From Plectrocnemia conspersa (lineage: Eukaryota > Arthropoda > Insecta > Trichoptera > Polycentropodidae): a stretch of DNA of 64,000 nt. The stretch is from positions 62,001 through 126,000 of the forward strand of contig VTFK01000304.1 of the NCBI GenBank assembly GCA_009617715.1, read 5' to 3'. Made by a program: the position numbers and the translations under genes. This document shows, one piece after another, positions 48,641 through 61,040 of the stretch. The notes under the pieces are model-generated. The model made no database searches. It saw only the letters and a program-made list of their open reading frames with translations, and had not been told where the DNA came from. Position 1 is the first letter of the stretch; each line of letters starts with the position of its first letter.

Positions 48641-49500
48641 ACTATTGAACTTGCACTAGCAATAATTCTATTTTTGTTTAATATATTATGAGTTATTTTA
48701 TATATACTATATTAAATAGAGTATAAATAAATGTCTATACTGTATATTCAAGAGAATAAATCCATTAAGTGAAATATAAAATATTGTTGCTGTAAAAATG
48801 CACACTGATTATAAGTCTATCTACAAATTTTAATTGATTCGATTAAAATAAATTATACTTTTAGGGGCTCTCAGCAATTTATTTGCTAAGCCTTTTATGA
48901 TACATTAATATCGATTTTTTTATAGGTACAAAAAAACTGTTTGACACACTTCTAAATATAGAAATCTATAAAAATTAAGTAGATTTGTTATTCAATTTAT
49001 ATTTTAAAATAATTTAATTTATAATATAAAATATTTTTTACTTTTAAATAATTTAGATTTGTTTCATTTTTATTTTCTTTAATTTTCTTGAACAGAGTCA
49101 AAAAAATTAAAATTTTATATAATTTACATACTTGTTGTTACAGATTTTTTCTCTGATTATTTTTTAAATGACTAGTTTTTGTAGTAAGATTAGGTTCACT
49201 AACAAACTTAGTTAATTTATTCACAAAAACTGTTTTTAATAATTTTAATTTCAAGTCAATTTTATTAAAACAACAATAGTTATTATGTCCTTAAATGTTG
49301 TTATAATATATTTCGCGCATATAACAAAAAAAAATGTATAAAGAAACGTTATACACATTGTATTTTTAATGTAGTTACATTTTTTATGTTTTAAATAGTC
49401 GTGATTCTGAAAAATGATTTTCTAATGAAATTTATATAAATTATTATATATGTCCACTGTTTAAAAAGTTCTTTTGAAATCCAAAAAATACTGCTACAAT
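48641..49500. other. AT-rich stretch, nothing recognised
   Basis: Featureless. Confidence 0.55.
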
Positions 49501-49860
49501 GATCTTATTTGCATCCCTGGCCACCAACAAATCATTTATCTCTACCTGTATTTTCAATAAAACAGATTGAAGCAAAGAAAGACGTCGTACACTACACAAG
49601 TAGCTTTCGTGGATAAATTATAGGATAGAGGTGTGTAAGTGTGGCGACGCCGAGAACATGACGCTAGAATAAGTCTGACGGGAACCTTTCTTTGTTTTGC
49701 TTTTGCTTACGTCATTAAGAGCTGTTTTGTGGCGGAGTGGTAAGGGGTGGGACATAAATGCAGACGAGATGCATGTATACGAACGAATAATGGATAATAT
49801 TTTGGCGTTGTATAAAAAGTATCTATGTATACACATAGATGAAGCTGTAGCTAAGGTGAC
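49501..49860. other. Mildly GC-richer block
   Basis: Possible non-coding island; no useful frame. Confidence 0.3.
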
Positions 49861-50119
49861 TAGATTTTGAAAGCTTCATTCTGGGACCGGAAAAAAATAT
49901 TTTATTTTTAATAATTAAGACTTATTTTTAAAAGCTTTGAGCATAGCTTAACACATAGTTTATATCAATTTAGATTTGTCATACTAGTATTTACGTTATT
50001 AATAATATTATATCAGATAAATAAGGAACATATGTATGTGTGATCATAAAATGTTTATCACTCAACTCATTTATATTGTGACATATACAGATAAACTCAC
50101 ACATTCTGAAAATATATGT

Positions 50120-50450
50120 ATGTTTATAGCATTGTCCGTCTTGAGTTTCGAGCATTGGGAACGGGAAACAGAGGGAGTAATTCTTGTGGGGGTGTGCTTC
50201 TTACTTTCTTAGTTACAGTCCGGGCGCGAGCACCCCGCCTAGAATTTGCATACATTGTCTGATTGAATATGGCTTTGCGCTCTTGTGTCTGTGCCTCTCC
50301 GCATCTGTGTGTTTTATTTTTCTTTATTAATGGAAAACTCTCTGTCTTGATGGGAAGACGAAGGGAGCGATTGTCTCACACCAGACGGCGACGAGCACAA
50401 CAAAACGTGTCTATCCGCCAAGAGTCCCTATTGCATAAGCAAATTTAATC
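50120..50450. other. GC-richer non-coding island
   Basis: It contains GGGCGCGAGCACCCC. A 61-codon frame is not credible as a gene. Confidence 0.35.
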
Positions 50451-51600
50451 GTATTATTTTATAAAAGCAATAATAACTATATTATTTTTGAGTGCTTTTA
50501 TAATAGTCGGTTACTGCTATGTATGATTTTTTTGGGGGGTTCGAAAGGAACAATGGTGTTGCATTTATTTTAGTTTCGTCTCTCACTCTACGTCTGGACA
50601 CATTTGGCCTCGAGGCGCTCGTCTTTTTGTTGGTGTATGAAAATTATAATTTATGTTTAAAGTGCTAAAAAATAGAAGAATGCACTTGGTTTTTCATGAT
50701 TGTCATGATTCAAAAAACATACTAAACAAATAAAAAAACAGCGCGTCATTAAAAATAATAAAAAGATTTAAAAATATTTTTAAAATAAGCCCTACTTAAC
50801 TAATAACAAGTAAAGCAACAGATGTACATTCAAAACCATTTGATAAAAAAGCAAATGTAAAAAGAGGATAACAGCATTAAAAATGTATGTATAAAATACT
50901 TTTAATTTTTAATTTCTTCTCAATTTAATTAATACATATTATTATTAGTTAAAAGGCTTGTGTACAACTTGTGCCGTTAATTGGTATATATTATTTATGC
51001 ACTATTGTTATCGTTGCGGTGCTGCGTCGTAAGATTTTTTGTGTCGTTTTAAAGATTAAATTGAACTTTCAGGTGATTGCTAAATTGGACTAGATCGGAT
51101 TGTCAAAGTGGAAACAGCTGCTTTTTTCTGAACTTCGAAGGTATCATATGTATTGATTTAATGAATACTTGATCAAACTCTTGTATATTCTGAGTCGAAA
51201 GCAAAATATAATGTTCCGATGAAAGATACGAATGAATTTGCTTAAAAGATTGTTAATTTATTGATTCAATCGTTTGTGACTTTAGAGAAAAAAAATATTC
51301 TTTGTCGGTATTATACAAGTGTGCATATTGAGGCCTATTAGAAGCACTTGCATAAAGTAGTATGCAATATGATCTGAACAAAGAATACGGTCGGTAGTAT
51401 CTGAACAAGCGAATAAGTATTTCATATTTGATTTGTAAAATAAGCTCATGGAAATTTTTAGTGTCATTAAAAACTTGAAAAATAAAAAAATACTGGAAGT
51501 GAAAGATATCACGTTAATTAAACACCTTCCTAGAATTTGCATTCATTACTTAAAATACATATTTAACGCCTGCCTATCTTTTGAGTTATTTGCAATCATT
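50451..51600. other. AT-rich stretch, nothing recognised
   Basis: A small GC-richer patch lies at 50560-50640. No element identified. Confidence 0.5.
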
Positions 51601-51639
51601 TAGAATACCACTAAAATTCATTTGATAAAATACCCGATT

Positions 51640-51920
51640 AGATTCCTACAATTTAAATTATTTATCGCCCTGCCCCATTTTTTTATTACTATCATTTAGT
51701 AAAATATTTGAAAAAATAATCCATGTGCGTTTAAAAATCTCTGGGGAATAAAATAACTAACGAACAGTTTGCATTCTACGAAAATGACTCGACGACACAT
51801 CAACTTTATAGTTTTACGGATCATATATGCGCTAATTTTAATATGAAAAAGAATATTCATCTTTTATTGTTAAATATAGAAAAAATCTTACTTAAAATTA
51901 TCCAAACACTTGGTGATTAA
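51640..51920 (+). pseudogene. Jockey-like LINE reverse transcriptase fragment
   Basis: Broken frames give a YRP-type start and then SKIFEKIIHVRLK (about 51660-51740), matching the conserved YRPISLLP...SKIFEK segment of Jockey/CR1-type reverse transcriptases. From 51759 an uninterrupted frame reads NEQFAFYENDSTTHQL, then TDHICANFN and LLLLNIEK, corresponding to the NEQFGF...ST.HQL...LDIEKAF region just before the first catalytic Asp. That Asp is replaced by Asn here (LLNIEK). It stops at 51918. Only this segment survives, so it is a dead, truncated copy. Confidence 0.75.
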
Positions 51921-52079
51921 AAAATATTGTGTCTTCACCTAATAAATATTTCTCGTGATATTTATTTTTAAATAATTATTTAGCTCCATATATGTATGTT
52001 TTATAAACTAAGGTGTTAGTTTAATGTATACTTGTTGTGATTTATTCTTCCTTTCGCCACTGCACTCTTTCATTTTAAT

Positions 52080-52460
52080 TAATTCTTATATATTCCCGTC
52101 CATTATAGTCGGCGGTCGTGCGGCTTTAAGACAAAGAAAGGTTTTCGCGTTGTGTGCAAAAACAATGCACATTACAAAATAAAAAGGAATAGAGTATACG
52201 GTAGAAGGAGAGCGAAAAAAAATGAGTGAAGACACGGAAGCTTATGAAGCTTATTTGCGTCTTTTTCTGGCGTTTTATTTGGTGCCCTTTGAAAGATATC
52301 TGAGAATGTTGCAGTTGTGTGCAGCGGGCAGAGAAAAAAGCGCAACCTGCTTCTGATTCAAAGAGTTTGCGGCGTTTGAATGTGTGTAACTCCTCATTTA
52401 ACTCTTTAGATAACATTTTTATAAGAGTTGTTTGCGCAGTAAAATAAACTGAACGACTCA
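52080..52460. other. GC-richer non-coding island
   Basis: A moderately GC-rich block crossed by a 111-codon - strand frame that looks like no protein. Candidate regulatory DNA. Confidence 0.35.
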
Positions 52461-52769
52461 CCAGGTATTTTGATTATACTCTGGAAAAAATTTTACAAAT
52501 AAGTAATTAAAACGCAATAAACATCTACACACACTTTCCAATTAAATTAGCAAAGCTTTATTTTTAGAGCTTCTCTTTAACAATGAAATATTTATTGAAT
52601 TTCAGAACAAGGTATTAAGATTAAAAATGCTGCTATAATATATTTTGTACATATAATGTAACACGCACGAATTTAAAAACGTGCTGTAGTGCTTTTTAAA
52701 GCATCACAAAGATAAATATGAGTGAATCGTTGTTATTGAAATATTTTTTTGTTGTAAAAAAACAAATCA

Positions 52770-53260
52770 ACTGACAACCTCTGAAAGCCTAACGCTATCT
52801 GACGTCGAAAAAAGAATCACGCGATTAAAGTGCGGGGTGTGTGAATGTGAATGGGCATATTTCATCGAACTCATCCCCAATATACAATAGTGAAACGGTA
52901 ATAGAAATTGACACCGCATCAAAACAGATATGATCTGGCACGCTCCCTCTCGTACATTTTTTTTATCTTTTGCTATGACAAACAATCGGAAATGTATTCT
53001 ACGAGGGCGTTAACCGAGTTAAATCACGAAAGAGCAGTTTATTTTTTTAAGAGACGATAAAAATAATATAATGTATGTAGTATGCGAAAAGCTCAGACGT
53101 TTCATTGTGCATTCCGTCTATACACGACAATCTGTGTCTCCGCAATCAATTTCAGCTTACTTCGTGTATGTAGAGTGAAACCGCGGGGAATCGAACACAA
53201 ATGACGTCTGAAGACTTTCCGAGGTAAATAAAATACAGTGCTTTGATTCATCGACTGAAA
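52770..53260. other. GC-richer non-coding island
   Basis: Two less AT-rich patches (52780-53020 and 53090-53240). No coding evidence. Confidence 0.35.
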
Positions 53261-53569
53261 AACCCCTACTAATGTATGTAGTGAAAGATGAAAAATGATT
53301 GCACTGTACAAATGTGCATTTATTATTAAATTCAATCTCAATTTTAGTATCGATTAAAAAATCTTATGGTTGCTAAAAATGATTATGATTATTCGAGTAT
53401 TAAAATATATAGTCTACAAATATCTGTGTTTCTATATGTATATTTATTGTTTTTGATGATTTCTTACAACGGAATGTGTCGCATTATATTTGCATTATTT
53501 CATTTAGAAAAAATGCGTAGCAAAAAATTTAGAAATATTAAATGTAAATAGCAGATGAAAATAACAAAT

Positions 53570-54640
53570 TTTTATGATTTTTTCTGATTTTTTATAAAAA
53601 AAAAAGTTTTAAATAGCTCTGCAAATATATTGGCTATGTTTCTGAATTGAAAAGTCAAATTAGTCCACCATCTTGTTTCAAAATGACTCCCATGAAAAAA
53701 AAAATAAAAAAATGTAGTTTTATTAAAAAAAAATCTTCGAGTAAAAAATAAAAAGGTTTAGAATGTTCTGTCATTTATTAAATAAAAAAAAATATATATA
53801 GTATATTTTAAATTAAATGATAAAACTTTCACACAGTTTTATATACACAGTTCTAGCTTATTCTTGGGGCCTTTGTTCAACGATTGTATACATTAATGGC
53901 ACATAAAAATATGCTTTTTGTGAGCACGATAAATGCCATATTTTATCTATTTGTGATAAAACTTTTTTTAGAATTATCTTGACTATATGTGTATAAATAT
54001 TTTAACTGAATTTGTTAGCCAGATTAATCTACCATATTGTGTCAAAATGGCTCGCATTTAGAAAAAATTGTATTCCGTTAAAAATCTCAGAGTAAACAGT
54101 TAAGAGGTCATAAATATTCTATAACATATTTATTAATTAAAAATATCTATATTTTATAGATTTAAAGTGATTAAAAAACATAAAAATTGAAAATATCTTG
54201 ACTATGGTTGTTAGGTAGCTTGATCCGCTTCTAATTTTAAAATGACAGCAATTTAAAATAAAAATTATGGTATAAACAGTATAGAGTTTAAAGAAATTTA
54301 TAACATTTATACATATTACGAAATAAATAAAATACTCTTACACATTTTTATCATATGTATAATACACATCTATAGGAAATGTACAAGTTGTAATCAATTT
54401 TTTTGTTACTACAATAACTGTCTTAGTTTATATAACTTATATTTAATAGTGAAACATTTTTTTTTAAATAATTTTGCAAATATCTTGTTGAAAGTTTGTT
54501 CGCGGTCTGATCTGCTCTATAGTTGTAAAAATAAAAAAAACTTGCTGTTTCGTTTAAATTAAACAATATTTTATGAAAATATGTATATTTTTATTGATTT
54601 TGATGTTTATCAAAATAGATTTACACATTTAAAAATCTAA
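53570..54640 (-). repeat. Degenerate long-period tandem repeat array (right copy, inverted)
   Basis: Modules anchored near 53643, 54003, 54205 and 54484 match the array at 880-2210 on the opposite strand. For example, the complement of 54003-54055 reads GCCATTTTGACACAATATGG, then AATCTGGCTAACAAATT; the module at 891 reads GGCTATTTTAAAAAACATAT, then GAATCAGCCTGGTTAACAAAT. The complement of 54205-54249 has TGTCATTTTAAAATTAG and GGATCAAGCTA. Spacing is about 200-360 bases, as in the left array. Confidence 0.6.
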
Positions 54641-55500
54641 TTCTTGTGGCCGTAACTAGGTAAAAAAAAATATAAGTTTAAAAAATACAATTTATTTCAA
54701 TTCAAGACATAATATATTAAAGTGTTGCGTAAAAAAATCTGAAACCGTATTGAAATTTTAAGCCTTCAATAACTGGTTTAAGTATTATTAAAAATAAAAA
54801 ATAGGCAAAAGTAGTTAATACAACTAAAATATCAATTATAGCACTAGAATCTTGGATCATTAGCGTAAAGAAATTACATATCTTATAATGTTATCGCCCA
54901 AGGCTATTTGTAAACCTTGCAGAGAATTATAATTATAATATAATTTTCTTAGAATAATTAAGATAAACCTTACAAAGAAAATAAAAAAATATATATAAAC
55001 TAAAAACATTTGGTGCTTTGGATATTAAAGATGAACTTACTAAAATATAATTTATTTTAAATGCATTAAAATATTCATAAATCTTTAAAGATAATACAGT
55101 AAAAATTGTGTTACAATGTAAAAATAAAATTTATAAAATAAGAAATAATTATACACTGCAGGATAATATATCAAAATTATACAGACAAAAAATTCAAAAT
55201 AATTATTAAAATACTATGGATAAATTTAATCTATAAACACCAATGATTGCCCTTATCATATTATTTGTAACCATTACTTTAATTAGCCTTAAATTACTTA
55301 TATTTGTGTTTTTGTTTTCAGAATATATAAACAACTCTAGATTAAGAAACTTAAGATTTCGTTATTACTATAGATTTTTTGAGAAAAATTTTTATCATCA
55401 GATATTATCGAGCTGGGAGAGGAATAAACAATTATATTTTCGACACTATCTATTTAAAAAGGGCTGTCATTAATAATACATAGCTATTTTAATTATTCTG
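54641..55500. other. AT-rich stretch, nothing recognised
   Basis: The 76-codon frame at 55243-55473 is hydrophobic and AT-driven. Not supported as a gene. Confidence 0.5.
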
Positions 55501-56050
55501 AAAAATAATAGACGTCTCTTTTATTCGTCAAGCACATTATGCGGCCCGTCTTTCGTCGTCGTTCGACAACGTTGAATACTATTATTATTATACGCAATTT
55601 AATAATTCTAAACATTCATTGCCAAACTTTGTCCTAACATATTTTTTTTTATAAATTGCAAAAGTATACCCCACCGACAATTTGCGTCTCTAGATTCACC
55701 TCCCACCCAATAGGCCCAATTTCGCTCTCCTTTCAGCCGTATCATTTTTTTTAGCCTCTCCAGATTATTCCATCCATCGTTTGATCAGAGGCGATTTGAT
55801 AATGCTTATTACGAACGTGTCGGCAAAGGCGCGCCTTTAATTGTGCCCCGGGTGCGCGGCGGAGGCCCTAATGAACTGAAAGGGGTGGCGTACGGTTTCT
55901 TGTGTCTCCATAAGACATAATGGCCGACTTTGGCACAAATAAAATCATATTAATTAATTAATTTATGCGCGGGGTCCCGCTGCGACGCGACGTCCTGACT
56001 GACGGACGGGCCTATTGTTGAAGTAAATTATGATTTTTTGCTATAAATAC
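55501..56050. other. Large GC-richer island with homeodomain-type core
   Basis: GC-rich flanks surround TTAATTAATTAATTTATG (55950-55967), a dense set of TAAT homeodomain words. GCGCCTTTAATT (55831-55842) is the inverse of a word in the 41.3-kb island. No reading frame. One of the best candidates for a conserved regulatory element, judged by composition and motifs only. Confidence 0.45.
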
Positions 56051-56569
56051 CCATCCCTTACCGCATTTTTTAGAGAAGAAATATAATCATTTATTTTTTA
56101 AATTATTTATTATTTGGATTTGAACCTCATGATTGTGCTCATAGTAAACTGCAATTTAATATATACAATGTTGTTAAGATTATTACAAAAAAGTTGATTA
56201 AAAAATTGCTAAAACTATAGAAGGATTTTGATTCTAAGTGTGGCCCATAAAATGTGTGAAATGTTAGCCAGTACTATACATTGACGCAAAATTAAATTGT
56301 ATATACCGCAAACCGATTCGTAGAATTGACAGATCAGAGATAGATATTTAGGTAAATAACGACATAATATACCTGGAAATTCTAAAATATGTAAAAATTA
56401 AGAAAATAAAAATACTGAGCTTAATACACAAGATAGCATCTTCACAAAAAAATCTTCTAATCGCTTTTACTACTTATCTAAAATGTTTAATTCGCACTTA
56501 TCCTTCGCGTATTTCCACAAAATTAAAAAAAAATATATTTCATTATTAAATTTATAAAATAAATGGTTT
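56051..56569. other. AT-rich stretch
   Basis: A lone B-box-like word on the - strand (GGTTCAAATCC, near 56116-56126) lacks other tRNA features. Probably flanks or includes eroded retroelement sequence. Confidence 0.4.
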
Positions 56570-56780
56570 TTAATACATGCATACAACGACTTACTAACTA
56601 TAGAGACTGAATAAACACAATTTTTCAAATTTGAACATAAAAAGTGTAGGATTATTAATGCTAGACATAGAAAAAGCATTTGATATTATTTGGCACGACA
56701 GCTAAACCTATAAGTTATCTAAATAAAAAAGTCTCTTACGCCAAATAATAAACTATTGATTGCTTACTTGAGGTGTTATT
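56570..56780 (+). pseudogene. Jockey-like LINE reverse transcriptase fragment (catalytic motif A)
   Basis: From 56652 the frame reads LLMLDIEKAFDIIWHDS and stops at 56703, matching the LDIEKAFD.VWH.GL motif that contains the first catalytic Asp of Jockey-clade reverse transcriptases. After the stop the same frame continues TYKLSK, consistent with the YKL that follows in the family. Upstream and downstream are broken by stops. It lies about 4.7 kb from the other Jockey fragment, with islands between, so it is probably a separate insertion. Confidence 0.75.
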
Positions 56781-57480
56781 ATTTATTTTATATAAATACT
56801 AGTAACTACATACACTTTCAACACAAACAATGCATTTTTTTAAACTTGAAGTAATACAAAATTAAGCTGTACAAATGCACGACATATGTGTATATACAGA
56901 TGCATAATATGTTGAAGTTAGTCATCACTAACACACATTGCCATAATCGTAACAATTTTTTCATAAAAATATTAATCTTTAGAATCGGTGAATATGACGA
57001 CAAGAGTATACTTAAATTTAAATATAAACATTAAATGCTTAAACATCTTGCCTTAAATTAATTTATAATAACTCTAGATCCTTAGTTGAGTAAAAATATA
57101 CGAATACTCATAAGCTTTATATTTTTAATGATATGTATTGTTTTTTTTTATTTTGTTAAAGGTTTTGGTATATTTTCTGAACTCATCTTATGTTTTTACT
57201 ACTATTAGTATTATTTTATTTTTTTAAATTCCTGTTGTAAGCTAGAAAATGGTTTATAACCATCCACTTGTAGTAAACTTTTATATTGTATATATAAATA
57301 AACCTCTAAAAACAATTTTAAAAAAGAGACTAAGACGCAGAATTTGATTTACAGAAAGATACATTTCTATAGATGATGACTTAATGGAAACTTTATATAA
57401 TCGTAATAGTAAGCACATACAAAATTAATATCTCATGTCTTGTCAAGTTTTTCGTAATTGAATCACACACACCATACATA
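56781..57480. other. AT-rich stretch, nothing recognised
   Basis: Featureless. Confidence 0.5.
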
Positions 57481-57860
57481 TGCATATATAAAGGTGGCGC
57501 AAAAGTGTTTATTAGAGTGTGTGTTTTTAATATCCACCATAGCACCTGGATTTTATCTCGCTGATATATGGCCTCCCCTGTGCCAGAGCGAACGAATAAA
57601 TTAAGCAAATAATATTAAGAATTTTTCGTTGCTGTGTGGAAAAACACGAATCGGTGTTTACGCGAGGTGTCTCGTTATAATGGAACCTTTTAAATCGAAC
57701 ACGTAGTATTTTACGTGTATATCCACAAATCCGAACGGATGGACACGCCGTCAGCGAAGGTTTATTTATTTTTATTATATGCGGCAGGTAGACGTGCAAC
57801 AAACTTGTGGTGTACAATTTTAAACGGGGCTCAGTCAATGCTTTTGATATGATATACATA
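57481..57860. other. GC-richer non-coding island
   Basis: It is crossed by overlapping - strand frames (71 and 110 codons) without recognisable domains. Candidate regulatory DNA. Confidence 0.35.
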
Positions 57861-58099
57861 ATCTAGTCAATACGTAATAACGTATATTTGTATCTAACGT
57901 ATCTTTACAAAAATAATAATAATAATGTACGACAGAGCAAAAATATTTTTATTATAAAAATCGTCAACTTAATTTTTTTGTTATAAATTATTAGTTATAT
58001 TAAGTTTTTTTTTATTAGGTATACTTATTTGATATTAATATATCTGTATGAAAGTCGTAAAATTAAAATTAGAAATTAAAATTACACATTTTATATGAA

Positions 58100-58690
58100 T
58101 ATTTACTGCGCCCAGCAGAAATACGTTAAGCACATTCGTTCTGATGCATGAAAAGCATTTGGTTGATTGTTTTCCGCTTTCGCGCCGTTTGTTTTGACCC
58201 TTTTCGTTTCGATTCACAATATCAATTCTTAAAAGTGGGCGAGGCACCCACCCACTGCCAGTTTAGGGACTGATTGATCGAAGGTGCAAAAATAAAATAA
58301 ATAAAAATGTTTTGCGTACTACCACCAGCTTACGTCACCCAGCAATTAGGTCCGATACACATTCAACAGCCGCACCTTGCCCGAGAAAGAAAAGAATAAG
58401 AAAAAAATGTGTATATGGAAGTGATTCTTGGCTGGAAGCCGAGGGAGTGGTCTCTGGTTCACAATGGCTCGAGAGTGTTAACTTAAATGCCTTGTCCGTT
58501 GGAACAGATGTAAGACTAATGGTTGTGTGGTTAAACATGGTTGACCCGGTGGATGTCTTCGCCGCGGGGTCAACGCCGATCAGCCATTACCAACCATTCA
58601 GCTGAGACGCACTTGTGCTTGACTGACTTTCAATTTGAACGTGCAAGAAAGTTCGTTGCGGTGAGTGTGCAATCTAAAATGGATCGGCGT
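58100..58690. other. GC-richer non-coding island with a donor-like site
   Basis: A long island. A strong donor-like GCG|GTGAGTG lies near 58657-58666 and could end a non-coding exon. The 97-codon + strand frame (58312-58605) matches nothing and overlaps an antisense 67-codon frame. Confidence 0.4.
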
Positions 58691-59759
58691 TTGATATCAT
58701 TATAAGTAATTTGTTATCTAGCATAGATTGAAAATAGTAAAGTCAGTAAGATATTTTAATAAATTGCACAGATATAAATTGGAAGTTGGTAAATGGAGCA
58801 GATAATGTAAATAATTTTGAAATATCACCCTTAAATTAATTGATAACAACGTGAAAAGTTATTAAACTTTTCTTTTAAGATAAATTATTTTAGATCTTAA
58901 ATACGGCTTTGAGAAGTTGAAGACGGAACTAACTTCTGGAAGGGTGGCGAAATCTCACTGCTCCTCTTAAGCGTATTTTTGATCTGATTCTCAGACATCA
59001 TCATTTTCTGATCTTCAGAAATGCACGAAAGTCACAGCTATTTATAAAAAAGATAGACAAATTGTGCATCAAGGACCAGTCTCAGTTTTGTCAGCTCCTG
59101 GTAATTAATGACATAAATTGATTCTCAAATTCTCTATGAAAACGAACTTTTGTCAACCGACTGCTCTTTAATGTGAAAATTGTGTAATTTCCGATTTTAT
59201 TTCACAATAATTGTATTATGAATTGTAAGATCTGGGTGAGAACGTTTTGGCTAGCCTTTACTAGTAGAATATTAAAATCATATACATACATATATACTTT
59301 GGTAAACTACATTTCGATCAGCACTATATTTTTAATATGTTTAAAAATTAGTTTTTGGAATACATATGATTCAAGATAAAAATTCCTAAGACGAGATAAA
59401 ACCAAATCCATTTTTTTTTACAAAGCCCCTGGTTAGTGAGTATCGCTGCGTATTTTAATTGTCAGCAACAATAGATCTGTACTTTACGTTTGACAGCCAA
59501 GAATTAACCGCGTATCTTGTCACGCGCTGTGATAATTGATTTTGACGGAGCGAAGTGAATGCAATGAAATAAAGTGCAGTGAGTAAGGTAAATTTTAGAA
59601 AAAGCTTTTGTCGAGGATAATATATCAATACATAAGGCTTATGAATAATTCAAGGCTTAGAATAAAAACTAACTTAGCATAAAAACTAATGAAGATGTAA
59701 GGACCTAATCACTGCTAGAAAGTTTTAAAAAAAACAAATTACAAATGGTGCAAAATTTG
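58691..59759. other. AT-rich stretch with small GC-richer patches
   Basis: Patches near 58920-59110 and 59430-59580 are less AT-rich. No gene or repeat recognised. Confidence 0.4.
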
Positions 59760-60000
59760 TGAGTAAAATGTGTAAATACTGGTTAGTGTATTACAACTTA
59801 TATTGTGTCTAGATTTTCGAAGTAAGTGATTATTTATATAATTATAATTCCGGTCGATTATCAGAGATTAGGTTTACATAGATTATCTAATCTCACGAAT
59901 GAATATCGTGATGATTAATTAAAATCGGGTTAGGTCGTACATTTTATGTATTGAAAATTCTTTAATAATATGCTACTTCTTCAGCTCATAGAAAATAACT
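59760..60000 (+). repeat. tRNA-derived SINE, copy E
   Basis: The body is the clearest in the family: AATTCCGGTCGATTATCAGA, AGATTATCTAATCTCACGAA, GAATATCGTGATGATTAATT, GGGTTAGGTCGTACATTTTA, then TGCTACTTCTTCAGCTCATA. The tRNA-like head is worn beyond recognition. Confidence 0.65.
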
Positions 60001-61040
60001 TAAAGTATAAAAAAAATTCTATCGTATCTTTTAAATATATATTAGTGGGTAGTATATAATTATAATATCAATTGATAAATATTGCTTCGGTTTAATTTTA
60101 GATAATTTTAATTTTCCACCTCTTAAAATATTTATTTAAGATTACAAAAGATATTTGCAATTTATTTGCAATTGGTTAAAAACTGTTAAAACTTGTTAAA
60201 ATATCTGTTTTACCAGCGTTTATAGATAAACGTGTATTTTTAAATTTTGGGGTAGACTATAAATAGGAGAAACGGCTCGAGAAAACTTCCATGAGACACT
60301 CTGCTAGAATTTTACGCGGTATTGAGTGTTGTCTAAACAATTGTAAAGACAATGCAAATGTGTTTTATTGGACTCGAAATGAAATAGTTCATAAGTTTTG
60401 AATCAGTAGCACGTATTGTTTATAATGGTATGTTTTTAAAGTTAATTATCATATTTAAATAAACGTTTTATAATTTATAACCGTAATCTTATTGTTTATT
60501 TTCATTTAATTTATTAACTGTGTTACTTAACACTATGGCTACGTAAATTAATATTAATTAAGATATCTGTAATGTAAATAAAAATGTATGCTATTTTACC
60601 AGCTATATGAGAGTTGCAAAAGCTGAAATTCGTCTGTGAGAAATTTATACATCATCCTTTTAATTCACAAGTTTTGGTTTCGGCAAACATTTATCTGTTT
60701 CAAAACTATAAATAAAAACATTATATAGTATTGATTTGAAGCGGCCATATTAGATAGAAATCGTGATATGATGGACTTCAATAAATAATAGTTGAAATCT
60801 TTAAAAGCTTACTTTTAAAATAATTAACATCTTTGTCTATACAAAGTATTTTATCAAAGCAGGGCTTTTTTGTGCCAGCATGATTAAAAAAAATAAAAAA
60901 AAATAATTATATAATAATGTATCTTTGTGACAAAGCAATATCTATACGGGGTAATTGCCTTCAATTTATTATATCATTGTTTCAGTTATAGGAACACTTT
61001 GATTATAAATTGACAACGTTGGGTAATAAGTAAATACTTT
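60001..61040. other. AT-rich stretch, nothing recognised
   Basis: Featureless. Confidence 0.5.

Noticed and set aside
53150..53240. A tRNA gene on the - strand from GGGAATCGAACAC
   Set aside because: Only the T-arm-like word is present; no acceptor, D or anticodon stems can be formed.
56110..56160. tRNA gene or SINE head suggested by a B-box-like word
   Set aside because: No A box at the right distance, no acceptor stem and no body matching the SINE family.
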